Shown here one piece after another: positions 35,188 to 46,243 of a DNA stretch of 64,000 nucleotides. The DNA is from Coprinopsis marcescibilis (Eukaryota > Basidiomycota > Agaricomycetes > Agaricales > Psathyrellaceae): NCBI GenBank assembly GCA_004369085.1, contig ML210172.1, positions 62,001 to 126,000 on the forward strand, read 5' to 3'. Numbering within the stretch: position 1 is the first letter of the stretch; each line of letters opens with the position of its first letter. The notes beneath the pieces were generated by a model. It was not told where the DNA came from. It saw nothing but the letters and a program-made list of their open reading frames with translations, and made no database searches. A program made the position numbers and the translations under genes.

Positions 35188-38100
35188 TTATGGTTTCTTG
35201 TCCTTGTTCCTGCCAAAACCGAGCATAGGCGCCGTTAGGCTCAACTTCCTCGTTGCCTTACGAATTCCGGATGTTGTTGACGAGTTGGTCCCTGAACTGA
35301 GATTCGCGCCGACCGAAGAAGCCAGCGAAGACGGCGGGAGGGTGGTGCTGCGCATATGCGATAACACGTCATGACCGTCTTCGGGGAACGTGGCTGGTGG
35401 GGGTAGCGATGATGAATGATTAAGTTCGTGATATCCATTAGGAAGAAGGGTTTCCGGTTCCGCAACGAATGAGTACCCGTTTTCAGTTCCGTTGTACTGG
35501 GGTATAGGGTCGGTGACGTGATGGGGTAAAGGAGGCAGGGCGCGTTCGAACTCTCCAGACTGCTTCGGGAAAGGTTTCTGTCGCTGTCGGTTTCGGCTTG
35601 AGGGCGATTGACTCCTGTTTCGAGAGAAAGTATTCTCGTTGGGGAATCCATGGCTCCTTGGGATAGAAGCGCTGGAATATGAGGTCGATGCTCTGGTAGG
35701 GGGTAAAGACGTCGCAAACGGCGGTTGGCTGGGGGAAGAAGAGTTGAGTGAAGATGATGTCGATCCTGGGTTCGAGGACGTGTCATCGTAACCGTTCATG
35801 ATGTATCCATTCCGCGGTGAAAGGTGGGTTTGGGAGATAGTTGTTGGAGTGTCTTTTGAACGCCCATGATCCGGAGTCTGACCCTCTCGCTGAGCTGCAC
35901 TGAATCCCCTGAACCAGGTTGAAGCCGATGGCGTCGTAGGCTGATCCTCATTACGCCGGTTCGGTGAAGGAGGCATGGCTCCCGGAGACTCGGAAACAGT
36001 CTTGGACTTTTCTGTCTTGTCGCCTAGCCTCAGTGATTTACGCTTCGTGAACCACCCGCCAGACTTGTTAGCCTGGGGTTTCGTCTTCTCTTTGTCATCC
36101 CCGTTAATAATTGGTCCTGGCGGAGGCGGAGTGGTTTGAATCATAGGCGGCAGTGGTGGGACAGGGGGTGGAAGCTCGGAAGGGAGATCGTCCCTTCCGG
36201 ATAGGGATGGGGATGAAGCAGAAGGCCGTGGTGAGCGCTCTACTGCAGACTTTCGACCGTCAGTGGGGGTTGAGCTAGTAGCGGTCAGAGATCCCTTCGT
36301 CAACGAGGCCGATGGCGCCCTTCGAAGGGTATTCCTTATTTTGGCTCCAAAGCTTGTCGTGGATGGAGACGCGGCTGTTGTAGGGGTTAAGAGAGGGCCG
36401 AAATTATCGATGGTGAGATTATTGGGATGGATGGGGGATGATGCAGGTGATGCATTTTCGTTCACGATTAGTGGGGGATTGAGTACAATATGGTTGCTGT
36501 GAGCATCGATCTCCGCATATGGATCATAATGCTCTAAACCAGGAGGAGGGCCAACTGGGGTCACTAGCGTTGATGAGGGCTGTGAGGCAGAAATCTCAAT
36601 CGACGATTCAGCCGGAGGCGGGGTAGGTGATTCTGGAGTTTGTATACCAAGTGCGGCGAGATTGAGATCGTCCGCTTGATAGTACAGGACATATGCAGAA
36701 CCAGAATTAGACTCGCCAAAGTATTTGGGAATGTCGCTTTCGGGTATAGGTGAAACGGAATCGTCATCGAAGACGAACCAGGACCCGCCATTCTTGATGA
36801 TGGAAATGTAATGGCCGTGGTGCGGACCACTGGACAAAGATATCAGCAGATGCACAAGGTATAGCTGTGAGCTAAGGACAAAACAGGTCAAGTGACTTAC
36901 TTTCCGATGTGTACAACGATAGCAAAGAGGTGGTATAAGCGGTCAGCATCTTCCATGTCATCCACTGTATTGAACAGTCGAAGATTCATTGGAAATGCAA
37001 CTCTATATGTCAACTTGATGTACCGTCCCACATCTTCCTGGTATTTGAAGCGCTTGAGATGCAGAGCCAAGACGTTAGGTAACTTTTTTATTTTCATCCT
37101 GATTGATAGCTTGAGTGATATTCAAAGTTATAAGAATGTAGCCACTGTACCGTTTCTCCGCTTCCTGCAAATCGCAACACGAATCGCAGAAAAACTTGTT
37201 TCGGTTGCAAAGCATTTCACTGGCGCTAAATTGTCGGAGACATGCCGTGACACTGGAGTTCTGCTCGATATCAATGGATAGATCCAAAAACGACTCGTCC
37301 CTGGAGGACACCTGCGTGGAAATTAGCCCGGAGCGATAAGATAAATCCAGAATGCGACACACAGTTTCGCAGGTCAGGCATCGGGTTTCGCTCGTCAGTA
37401 TGCCTTCGAATAACTTGTGTACCAGAGTTGCGTCCCGCGCGTTTGCACCAGATGTTGAACTTCCGACAGTAGGCGGGACTTTGGAACCAAGTGTGGCGAC
37501 TGAACCAGAAACTTGCGGAACTGTCATTATACGTGGGGACACGGCATTTTACATTGACACTCACGGTCTTCACCCTGCGCAGCATTTTGAATTTGCTTCC
37601 TCTCCTCCTCCATTTCCTCCACAATCCTATTCAACAGAAAGTTGAGGAACTCGTGCGCGTCCTGATGCATTGTTGACCGAAAGACCTCATTAAGTTCCTT
37701 GAGTTTATCGATAAACGTCTTGGGGGAAACTATTCCCTTGTCCCCGGGTTGGGTGTATATGTTGTAGAATAACGACCGTAATGCGGAGAAGAGGGTAGGA
37801 GGAGAGGGTGGGATGGGGACTGCAGCTGGCTGCGAAGAAGAAGCGACCGCATTTTCCCCAGTAACTATCGAAGTCGAAGGCTTCCGCTCAGGCTGCAATC
37901 GACCCTGTGCTTTGGTGGTTGTGTTGTATGAAGTTGACGCGATTGAGCCAGGAGGAACATCTTGTGGTACCGATGAATCCAAGGCCTGCAGCATTAGATC
38001 CCGAAAAGGTGTGCAGAAATAGAGTGCCTGTAGAACGGAGTTTGCATAGCTGCGCTCATATTCAATTAGCAACATTCCAATGCTAGTTGCATGTTGCTCA

Positions 38101-38306
38101 TACCAGATATTTGCATACTATGGCCACAACAAATTAGATTTTTGATTAAGGAAGCTACACAATTGGTCTCTTACATTCTCCAGACCGAATTTCTTGATAT
38201 CCGCCGACGAAGTTGACTGAGGGGAAGGTGGGTCGGTTGCTGATTTCTGAGTTTCCTTGCTAAGGGCATGCTGTGCGGCAAATGAGATCCATTTCGACCT
38301 GGCCAT
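35188..38306 (-). CDS. creB: USP12/46-type deubiquitinase (CreB/Ubp9/13-like)
   Basis: Exons 38306-38175, 38117-38104, 38049-37565, 37520-37151, 37098-36901 and 36829-35188 give 946 residues. This ubiquitin-specific protease subfamily works with WD40 partners; in Aspergillus CreB takes part in carbon catabolite regulation. The Cys box reads [22 protein letters not shown], split as 14-nt exon plus flanks. The catalytic Cys is present but the usual GNTC is ANIC. It is followed by [18 protein letters not shown], the zinc-finger pairs CLTC and [13 protein letters not shown], and the His box GPHHGHYIS with a WFVFDDDSV acidic residue. The last about 450 residues are a Ser/Pro-rich tail, possibly regulatory. 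It converges with the F-box gene. Confidence 0.92.
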
Positions 38307-38947
38307 AGCACAGGAGGTTCCTGGGTCGCCAAAGGGTAGACAGGCAGCCTAAGAACCGCCAGATAGGCAGGACAAGGATATCGGTAGGAGAAGGTATTGG
38401 ATTAAGCGGTCTGTAACAGTCGCTGCAACTGGCAACAAATCTCACCGTCCTTGGCAATCCTATAGTAGCCACGTGATCCCATCATTGGGACATACCGTTC
38501 AACGTTGTCGCGATATGATTCTAATTTCTCTCATTTTCTTACATATAGCCTCGGTCGGCCCTTTCAGATGGAACTAGACAGAATGTTTCTTGGGTTTCCG
38601 AGCTATACACCGGATGTCCTGAATTCTTGATGTCGCCTTACTGTGACAAGCGGCAACGGCCCAAGTCTGTTAAGGCTTGAAAGCTTGACATCTGGCGCCA
38701 TACGTTTTGGTCTACCTGACTGCATGAGGACATCTGACTAGCCAAAAACGAAGAGAAATTTCGAATCTTGTCCGGCCCACATACCGACCCGCAATTCCAT
38801 TTGGCTTTTTCCGCAGATTAGCAATGACACCATCCGCCCGAGTTTTATTACACTGTAAGACATATAGTGACTAGTCTTTGTCCAATGTCCATCTGTACCT
38901 GCGTATGTGATCTGGTCGGCGATATATTCATGGGCGAAGCTATCATA
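38307..38947. other. intergenic, about 640 bp
   Basis: Upstream of the USP gene and downstream of the MOSC gene, both on the minus strand. No supported gene or repeat is seen. Confidence 0.5.
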
Positions 38948-40597
38948 TCAGTCCTCCAGCAGCCGCTTGATGAACACCTTATCCCCAATCTGAACAACAC
39001 CGTTCCCAGAGGGAACTCCGTTACACCCGACGCAAGGCTTGAACTTGTGCTTGGGATCCAGCCCGGTCCTGAACTTCATCAAGACTTTGTAAGGCACAGC
39101 GGCATCGCGTACACCTGTCTCCGGGCTGACATTAGGCAACTATGCACGAGTCCAATCAGTAATGCGAATCAAATTTTCACGAAATAACCAACCAAGCAAC
39201 GGGTGCATTTTGAGACCAGCGTTATTGTCGGGGCGTCCTCGGTCCCGAGTGTAATCTGTTCCCAATCATCTTCAGCAAATGGGCCGCCTCCAGAGAAAAT
39301 TATATTAGGCCGGAATCTGGAAACAGTTACATTAGCCTGGAACGCTCAAGGAAGGCCCTACTCCCAGTCGTCATATGTAAGATCTTTGTCAGGTTCTTTG
39401 ATTGACTGTGGGTAGGGCATTCTGGTTTGCGTAGCTTCTCACCTTTCAATGGCCACGTTGCCGGTCTTCCAGCTTTCATCAATACCTTGGGTACCCACAT
39501 GCTTGCGAAGCTCCTCGTCGACACTGCTCGTGCTTTCCTCAGAGAGCACAAGGAGGGGATACATATCCTGGTATTTAGCGGTCGCTTGCAACTTGGGAAA
39601 CAGTGTCGTAGGATCGATCTCTCGAGGACGGGGCCCTTTGTACACCAGATTGACTTGCCTTCCGATGTATTTGCTCAAGACTTCGGAAGGTGATGGGCCT
39701 TCAGGATCCAATGATTCGCAAATATATCCATCTACAGGGCCGTGAGTCGGCCAGATCTGTATTTGTGGAAGACTTGACAGCCATTGAGTGAACAGGGGCA
39801 AGACGGACGGGCCAAAGAGACTCACATTTTCCATTGTCTCAGAATACTCTCTGTGGGCCTAAGAGGGACTGTAACGGTATCACATTCGGCGCTTGATGGG
39901 AAGGTCACAATGAGCTGTCCAAGATGAGGAAGAGAATCGTCTCGTTCAATCTGGGGTGAAACCAACACCAGCTAATATCTAGATTCAGCCAGCGAAATAC
40001 TTCGTGGACCACAAGCACCGGAAAAAGGGTACCTTTGGAACTTCACGAGCGGTGATAATCGCCTGTTTATTCGAATCTATAATGGCCCACAGCCTGTCGA
40101 ACTGCAATAGAAATGCCAGATGAAGAGGGGATCTTGTCAATTGAACGGGAGAAGCCCACCTCAACTCCTTCTGGTGTATATGCCACTTGGTCGACTGAGA
40201 TACCCCTGCAGCTCTAGGACGGTCACAGATTAGAATCGACGGCTCCATATTCGCGACACCCACTGACCTTGATAGGATGAACCAAGAGGCGCGATACCCG
40301 CACGTTTTGTGGAATATGTGTGTTCTTGGTTCTCCGGAGTTCAAGTTTAGGGGCCTTTTCTTCATTAGATATGACGTTTGCCTTTGGATCTGGAAGAAAG
40401 GTGGTCGTGGGCATTGGCCAGGTGCTAATGAATGGGAGGCCACAGGTGGACGAACCGTTTTTCCGGCGTGTTTGAACAAAGACCCATAACCCTAGTGAGA
40501 TCGTGACTGCTAGCAATAATGTCTGGAAACCCATGTTTGCTTGGATCTGGGCCAGGTTTGCCTTGAGGCGTACAGCGATTTCCGAGGTGCTAGACAT
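38948..40597 (-). CDS. mARC-like MOSC-domain molybdenum cofactor protein
   Basis: Seven exons (40597-40268, 40213-40160, 40101-40033, 39971-39826, 39772-39443, 39316-39193, 39139-38948) encode 414 residues. An N-terminal hydrophobic segment (LLLAVTISLGLWVFVQ, residues about 25-42) fits a signal anchor, as in mitochondrial amidoxime reducing component. It is followed by the MOSC beta-barrel (VSRLLVHPIKSCRGISVDQV) and the MOSC domain: RFRPNIIFSGGGPFAEDDW and CTRCLLPNVSPETG, where the Cys before LLPNV aligns with the molybdenum-ligating Cys of mARC. In mARC this domain reduces N-hydroxylated substrates using cytochrome b5. The reductase partners are not in the window, so the exact reaction is inferred. 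Confidence 0.88.
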
Positions 40598-41088
40598 TTG
40601 CAGATGTGACGTGGATGCAGCAGGTCTATATAGGATAGGTTGTTTTTAGTCAGTCAGAAATTTTCCGTACCAATTCCTTTTGGTGCCTGCTTGTAGTATA
40701 GTACAGCAACGGAAGGTCCGTTGGATGTGTTTACGCGCAGTCGTCGAAGGGGTTCCGTGACAATCCCGAAAGAAAGCGCTCAACGACTGCCCAATGGGAG
40801 CAGCGCGTTGGGGTACCTGACTCATCTTTTGGGGACAACCGAACAGCGCCTGAGTAAGACCGGAGCGTGACGACCGTCATGGTTCAAGCTTATCGAAGTG
40901 CTCGGAGCGACGTGGATGCAAGAACAGTCGGAAAGTTTACTTCTTAGCGACTGCTGGCGCCACAAGCACAGGGGACATATTACATCAAGTGGACTCGCAT
41001 GGTGCGATAGAATGCTCAACCTCAAGGATAGAAAGTAAAAGGTACTTAATGATCCGGTATGAGCTTTAACTACTATGGTGACTTGACA
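40598..41088. other. intergenic, about 490 bp
   Basis: Between the MOSC gene start and the end of the EFM3-like gene, both on the minus strand. No supported coding sequence is seen. Confidence 0.5.
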
Positions 41089-42564
41089 CTAAGTCATCAT
41101 CGAGAAGCGGAACAAGTTAACATCTTGAAAGTCGCGATGCGGGGTTGTACCGGAGAGAAAAGCGACGGAACGAGGCGCTTCCTTTGATATATCGTCGACA
41201 ATAAGATTCATGTCTGCAAGTTATTTATATAAATACAGATATTCAACTCTTTTGGAAGGAGGAAGAATTCATACCTTTAGCTGTCCTGAAAAATTCAGAC
41301 TTGGTCCTCTGGGTTCTGAGAGTCAGAGCAAACAGTGCACATATTGGTGAATTTCGAGGGTCAGGCTCCAATGCCATCTGTAGCGTCGCCAAGAGCGGGC
41401 GTATCAACAAAGGGTCATATACCTGTATGTGGGTATGAGTTCGAACTGACAGTCGGTACGATTGACAGAACACTTACAATGTCTGCGCCGATGATCACAT
41501 GGGGAGCAATGTCTTCTTTCAAAAGTTTGGCCACACTGGGCTTTCGCTCCTCGTCTAAGGAAGCAAACCAGTCAAGCGTCTGGACTTTGACGCCAGTATG
41601 TAAAGAAGATAAATCTGAGGACTTCTCTCAGCCATGAGTTCAAAAATGGCGTGACGATGACACACTCACTACACGGAAGAGCAATGTTACTTTGACAGGT
41701 AGTCAAAACTGTCTCTTCGACGTCCGTGAACCACAGCTTTCCGAGTCGTGAGTGAGGTCGGTGCCACAGCACCTGAAGAGAGCTCAAAACGATTGCTGTA
41801 AATCCTATTCCTGACCCGAATTCCAGGACATCCCGACCAACCACAAGATCTGGCGTGTGTGTGGTCAGCGGCAGTGTAGGCAATGGCTCAAGGAACAGGG
41901 AACAAGGAGCGATGCCAAGTTCGCGAACCTGGATGATCAACAAAATATTGCGCAAGCACGAAACTTGCCGTCCAAGTATTAAGGCCGGTTGTTCCCATTT
42001 CTATCATGGCACGGGACTCCAAAAGCGTTGCCTTCAGGTACGGCTCATTGACGCCGCGATTTGGACTGTTCACAGGGGGTTTCCAGAAATACGTAATGAA
42101 CGACTTTTCTGGAGGGCCTTCACCTACCGAAAGTGAAGGCTTTACTCCGCTTGGTCGTCTAGATAGCGCGGTCGGTCAGCTACGACCAAGTGTTTATAAG
42201 TAAGAAACTTACGATGTGATAAGACTTAAATATCGTTCATATATGTCAGGCGACAACTCAAATTCGGCGTCCTGGTCACCCTTGAGGATGATGGAATCAA
42301 GTAGGTATGAAACAGTGCGTAACGTGCCTCATCTTCATTGCTACTTGATTCCAAATGAACTATGACCCGTTTCCAAAAAGATTTCTGATATTGAGTAGAT
42401 GGAGGATACTGCGAGAAGTGATCGCTGCTGATGATGTTTTTGATAAGGAAATCCTGAATCGTGGTATGCGAGATATTGCCATAGATAAGGGTATTTTGAG
42501 CAGAAAGGCTTGCATACTGCCTGGTTAACTCGAATAGATGATCCTTCGTTGTCGAGCTTGTCAT
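41089..42564 (-). CDS. EFM3: EFM3/FAM86-like protein-lysine methyltransferase
   Basis: Seven exons (42564-42328, 42280-42213, 42158-41929, 41849-41673, 41614-41478, 41422-41275, 41213-41089) give 373 residues. An upstream ATG at 42606 would add 14. The N-terminal FAM86-type helical segment (YPPSTQYQKSFWKRVIVHLE) precedes a seven-beta-strand methyltransferase domain. That domain has motif I GRDVLEFGSGIGFTAIVL, the acidic SAM-binding WFTDVEE, and GTTGLNTWTASFVLAQYF plus VIIGADIVYDPLL, the classic lysine-methyltransferase (MTF16) pattern. EFM3 and EEF2KMT trimethylate a lysine of elongation factor 2, the best-supported role here. The first intron needs a GC donor (GCACGT). The gene is divergent from mS45, which also serves translation, only about 110 bp away. 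Confidence 0.87.
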
Positions 42565-42676
42565 GGTCGATCGATGAGGACTGGCGCCAGTGAAGTCCGA
42601 ATACATCGGAATCCCTACGATCACGTGAGTCTTTATTTTCCCCTACAAAGTTTTTCTCGCGGTCCATTCTTGCAAG
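42565..42676. promoter_or_regulatory. bidirectional promoter, EFM3-like / mS45
   Basis: The start codons are 112 bp apart on opposite strands, so the core promoters overlap. I see no unambiguous TATA element. Confidence 0.55.
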
Positions 42677-44184
42677 ATGTTCCCTCTCTCGCTGGCAAAT
42701 ATCCTTCGACCAGCTGCTCGCGTCGCCAGGATCACTCGTCAACGACCACCTCGATTTATCTCTTCTACATCATGTCGAACAGCGGACGCATCGCTTTCCG
42801 CAACCAGCGTGGAGGCTGATTCTCTTCCACAGGAAGCTGATGAAGTCGTGGAATCTCGACTTGAAGAGGGTGAAGGCGTTACTGAACCGGAGACCTACAA
42901 AGAGTTCCTGGAACGCGTGGCATTCAAATACAGAGAGGCGTCTCCGACCAACTGGCTGGCACCCTCGACAGTAAGGATTTCTTGATGCCAGCAAGTTATT
43001 TTTGTTGACAGTTTTTTAGCCTTTCCCTATGAACCCCTCATTCCGACCGCCCCCTCCAATATCGGACGCTCAGCGCGAAGTCATGTACTCCATGTACATG
43101 TCGGATCCCGAGATGTATAGTGTCAGAGCTCTCGCACAGAAGTACAACCTCAGTATCAAGCGTGTCGACGCCATTCTTAGATTGAAAGGTCTCGAGCGCG
43201 CATATACAAAGGTTCGTGGTTCAATTCGAAATAGCAGCCTTGTTTGCACGATGAGTGTAAAATCGATTAGTCTTGAAGATGCTTCGGCTATGGTTAGATT
43301 ACTTTACTTTTTTCTGATCCCTCATTTTATTCGCTTTGTCGCGCATCATACTAACTAAATGTTCTCAGGTACGAGGTGGTCCAAAGGCTTCGCGAACGAG
43401 TAATCTAACGTTGGTTTGGGGCGCTTCTTTGACTTTCTAGGAGGTAAGCACCAATTTCTTTCCTAAGATGTGATGAGAATACACATCATTCGCGAATTAT
43501 AAGACCATCCGGCGCCCTTACATCGCTTGGATCATGGTTAAACCGATTTCAACCCCATCTGAGTCCATCTTTATGTGGACTAGTTCGAGTTTCAGCATGC
43601 TAACCACGCAAATTCGTCTAGAATAAACGCCTCCAAACAGGTTTTTTGAAGGGCATGGAAAAGCTCTTGGGCGCCACTACTCATAAATCTGTTGTGTCGT
43701 CGGAGGACCGCCGCGATGTCCATGAAGCTGATCTCTTAGAACAAGATGAGAATCGTGATGCGCTTAGACAACGCTATCAGCGGGCGTATTGGGAGTCTAT
43801 TCCTGAAGGCGGCGTTGTGAGTTGCCTTCGATGTTTATTGATCCCGTCTGTATGCTAACAAATGCTCAGGAGCCGGTTTTGCCTGGTTCTCTTGAACACG
43901 CTCGACATAAAGCTCAACGATACGCAGAGAAGGCTGATAAATTTAAAAGCATTCCAGAATTGCTAAAGCCCGTAAAGGATACCCCCTTCATGAAGCGACC
44001 GCAGAAGGTCGTCGTCTGTGCCCGTGATACCCGCCCAACATTGAAGTTCATCGATGTCGGCGCCAAGTTTTTGGACGTGAACCAGCGGGTTAACCAGATC
44101 GTTGCTGCTTCTCGACGATCCGCTCAGCGTCGCAGGACGGCACGAGGAAGGCTCCATCGGAGGTCCAAGATTGCGTCGTCGTAG
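42677..44184 (+). CDS. mitochondrial small-subunit ribosomal protein mS45 (Bot1-like)
   Basis: Exons 42677-42970, 43020-43211, 43622-43816 and 43870-44184 give 331 residues. The N-terminus (MFPLSLANILRPAARVARITRQ) has the look of a mitochondrial presequence. The conserved core, FPMNPSFRPPPPISDAQRE, YMSDPEMYSVRALAQKYN and LSIKRVDAILRLKGLE, then LQTGFLKGMEKLLGA, is the eukaryotic mitochondrial regulator / Bot1p family, a structural subunit of the mitoribosome. The third intron is unusually long (about 410 nt) and contains a possible 3-nt exon (GAG at 43440-43442, with AG before and GTAAGC after). The C-terminus is basic. Confidence 0.87.
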
Positions 44185-44260
44185 TATCCTTAGACTTTTT
44201 ATATTCCCGCCTAATGCTAATACATCATATTATATATCCAAGCTGCGGTGATAGTCGTGA

Positions 44261-44863
44261 TTATTTACTTGAAAGGTTGAGAAACCTGCCATCGAGTTTG
44301 AGATCATATATCGTTATTCTACCGAAGAAATCCGAGCTCTCCTCGAAGACCAGCCTCAAAGCAGTGACTCCTTCGCTTGTTTCTTGGTCTGGTATATCGA
44401 AAACTTGGGGTCGATTGACATTTTCCGGGTAAATTTCTGTCAAATCCTTCCAAGCTGAGCGGTCAAATCCCGACAGGATGGCTTGTACAGAGCACCGTGT
44501 TCCGACGAAGCCCCCCTGGAAGGTCAATGAAACCCGTGTTGGACAAACAGGCAGGTTCTGGAAGCTGATTTGAACATATTGAGGTAGGCCCTGGAGTCCA
44601 CTCGCATTCAGAAGGTTATGATTCCCTGACAAGTGAATGATTTCACGCACTTGTTGTGAAGTCCAACAGGTCTCCGGATTGTTATCAATCAGGTTCTTCT
44701 TCCCAGTGGCCTTTTCAAGAGTTGAGCTGACTTTTAAGATCGTCTCTGAATTCAGCAGGGAAACAATGTCGCTCTCGTCGGCCATTGGGGTGGAAGAAAG
44801 TATATAGTTGAATCGGGTCACCACTGGGACATTTGCGATCGATGCGCGGGAACTCATTTCCAT
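44261..44863 (-). CDS. NR2C2AP (TRA16)-like discoidin-fold protein
   Basis: An uninterrupted exon encodes 200 residues from the ATG at 44863. A later ATG at 44785 would give 174, closer to the animal length of about 140. The motifs LIDNNPETCWTSQQ, VSLTFQGGFVGTRCSV, IYPENVNRPQVFDIP and LRLVFEESSDFFGRITIY follow the nuclear receptor 2C2-associated protein family closely. In animals that protein modulates TR4 receptor signalling. Fungi lack the receptor, so the ancestral role (perhaps carbohydrate or partner binding through a discoidin-like fold) is unknown. It is divergent from the tyrosine phosphatase gene. Confidence 0.82.
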   Translation of the reverse strand: MEMSSRASIANVPVVTRFNYILSSTPMADESDIVSLLNSETILKVSSTLEKATGKKNLIDNNPETCWTSQQVREIIHLSGNHNLLNASGLQGLPQYVQISFQNLPVCPTRVSLTFQGGFVGTRCSVQAILSGFDRSAWKDLTEIYPENVNRPQVFDIPDQETSEGVTALRLVFEESSDFFGRITIYDLKLDGRFLNLSSK

Positions 44864-44953
44864 ATCTGACTCCGGATCAATCAGAGTGTCCGTTCACCCA
44901 GACATTGGCAACGACAACTGCTTGTCCAGATCCTTCGATCACCAACTGAAGCT
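44864..44953. promoter_or_regulatory. bidirectional promoter, NR2C2AP-like / tyrosine phosphatase
   Basis: Only 90 bp lie between the two start codons on opposite strands, which implies a shared promoter. Confidence 0.5.
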
Positions 44954-46243
44954 ATGTCTCTGAAAACACCTCCCCCTCCTTGGATTTTATCTGCATACAC
45001 TTCAAAGTATCTGAAAACGGCGCTTCAGATTCTTGCAGAGCGCGAAGAATCCCGGAATTCCGCTCGGAACGCCTCTCGTGGATCATCAAAGTCGAAAATC
45101 TTATCAAAAGCGTTTAGGCCGACCGGAGCACCAGCAGAACAGGTGGAATACTACTCTGTGAAGGTTGGATCCAGCAAGCGTAACAATCATCTGAATCGAT
45201 ATCATAATCTGGAGGCCTACGATCGGACGCGAGTAATCGTTACAGCCGATGGCTCAACACAGAACGTCCAACAAAACGATGCCATTCGCGGTGGTTATCT
45301 CAATGCAAGCTGGGTTCTCGAGAAATATGGTCATAAATGGTGGATTGCTACACAGGCTCCACTCCCTCAAACTGCCCATTCGTTTCTCGGTCTCTTATTA
45401 CAACCAGTCACGCCACCTGGTCTTCTATCATCTACCTCCGCATCTACGCCAACATCTCCAACAACTCGAGTTAGGACTGTCGTTCAACTTACCCAAAATG
45501 TTGAAAGTGGTCGAACAAAAGCACACGCTTATTTCCCCAACACAGTGGGAAAGTCGCTAATTGTTCCTGCCGAGAATGGTTGGCAGGCCTCCCCTTTCAA
45601 AGTCACCCTTCTCAGGCAGGAGACAGTTCAGGAAGCTTGTTGCCTGAGGAGTACTGTTGCGATCGTACCCATCGGTCACCCTCCTCCTCTCAACATAGAC
45701 ACATACGAAGATGCAGAATTCGATGAAAATGGTGATGGTCAATCAGGAACGGAATTTGGGGAACAGCTTGACAAGCGCGTTATATTCACCCACCTCCTTT
45801 ACACCTCTTGGCCTGATCACGGTGTACCGGAGGAACAGGATCGAGCGAGTCTGATCTCGTTCATCCAATTGGCTGACCGCCTAAACCGCGACACATCTTT
45901 GGTGACATCCCCTCTACAACCGCATTCCGTCCAACCGAATCTCAACCCCGACCCACCTATCATCGTAGGATGTTCCGCCGGTGTCGGTCGCACCGGTACA
46001 TTCATTGCATTGTCGTCATTGTTGCGTTCGTTCGGCATTCTTCCGCCACCTGCGCATCCAGGAAACCCGTCCCCGGCGCTGGAACACAGTCCCCTCGGCC
46101 CCTTGCCCGAAGAGATGAAGGATGACTGCGTGGCTCATGAGATTGACTCGCTAAGAGAGCAGCGTCAGAGAATGGTGGAGCGTCCGGAACAGGCAATACT
46201 CATTTATGAAATGCTGATGGATGTATTTACTTATCAGCCTTAA
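44954..46243 (+). CDS. protein tyrosine phosphatase, classical type, variant signature
   Basis: A single exon encodes 429 residues. It has the full set of classical PTP motifs in order: NRYHNLEAYDRTRV, GGYLNASWV, WWIATQAPLPQTAHSFL, VVQLTQNVESGRTKAHAYFP, the WPD loop SWPDHGVPE, the P-loop CSAGVGRTGTF with catalytic Cys and Arg, and the Q-loop REQRQRMV. The residue before the Cys, normally His, is Gly (VGCSAGVGRTG). Such proteins dephosphorylate phosphotyrosine, commonly on MAP kinases, in the cytosol or nucleus. An internal Thr/Ser/Pro-rich insertion near residues 160-180 and an acidic loop around 260 are lineage-specific. The enzyme may be active, since Cys, Arg, Asp and Gln are kept. Confidence 0.92.
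   Translation: MSLKTPPPPWILSAYTSKYLKTALQILAEREESRNSARNASRGSSKSKILSKAFRPTGAPAEQVEYYSVKVGSSKRNNHLNRYHNLEAYDRTRVIVTADGSTQNVQQNDAIRGGYLNASWVLEKYGHKWWIATQAPLPQTAHSFLGLLLQPVTPPGLLSSTSASTPTSPTTRVRTVVQLTQNVESGRTKAHAYFPNTVGKSLIVPAENGWQASPFKVTLLRQETVQEACCLRSTVAIVPIGHPPPLNIDTYEDAEFDENGDGQSGTEFGEQLDKRVIFTHLLYTSWPDHGVPEEQDRASLISFIQLADRLNRDTSLVTSPLQPHSVQPNLNPDPPIIVGCSAGVGRTGTFIALSSLLRSFGILPPPAHPGNPSPALEHSPLGPLPEEMKDDCVAHEIDSLREQRQRMVERPEQAILIYEMLMDVFTYQP

Noticed and set aside
41733..41768. Possible 36-nt intron in the EFM3-like methyltransferase
   Set aside because: The frame is open through it and protein continuity is satisfactory. 36 nt is shorter than any other intron here.
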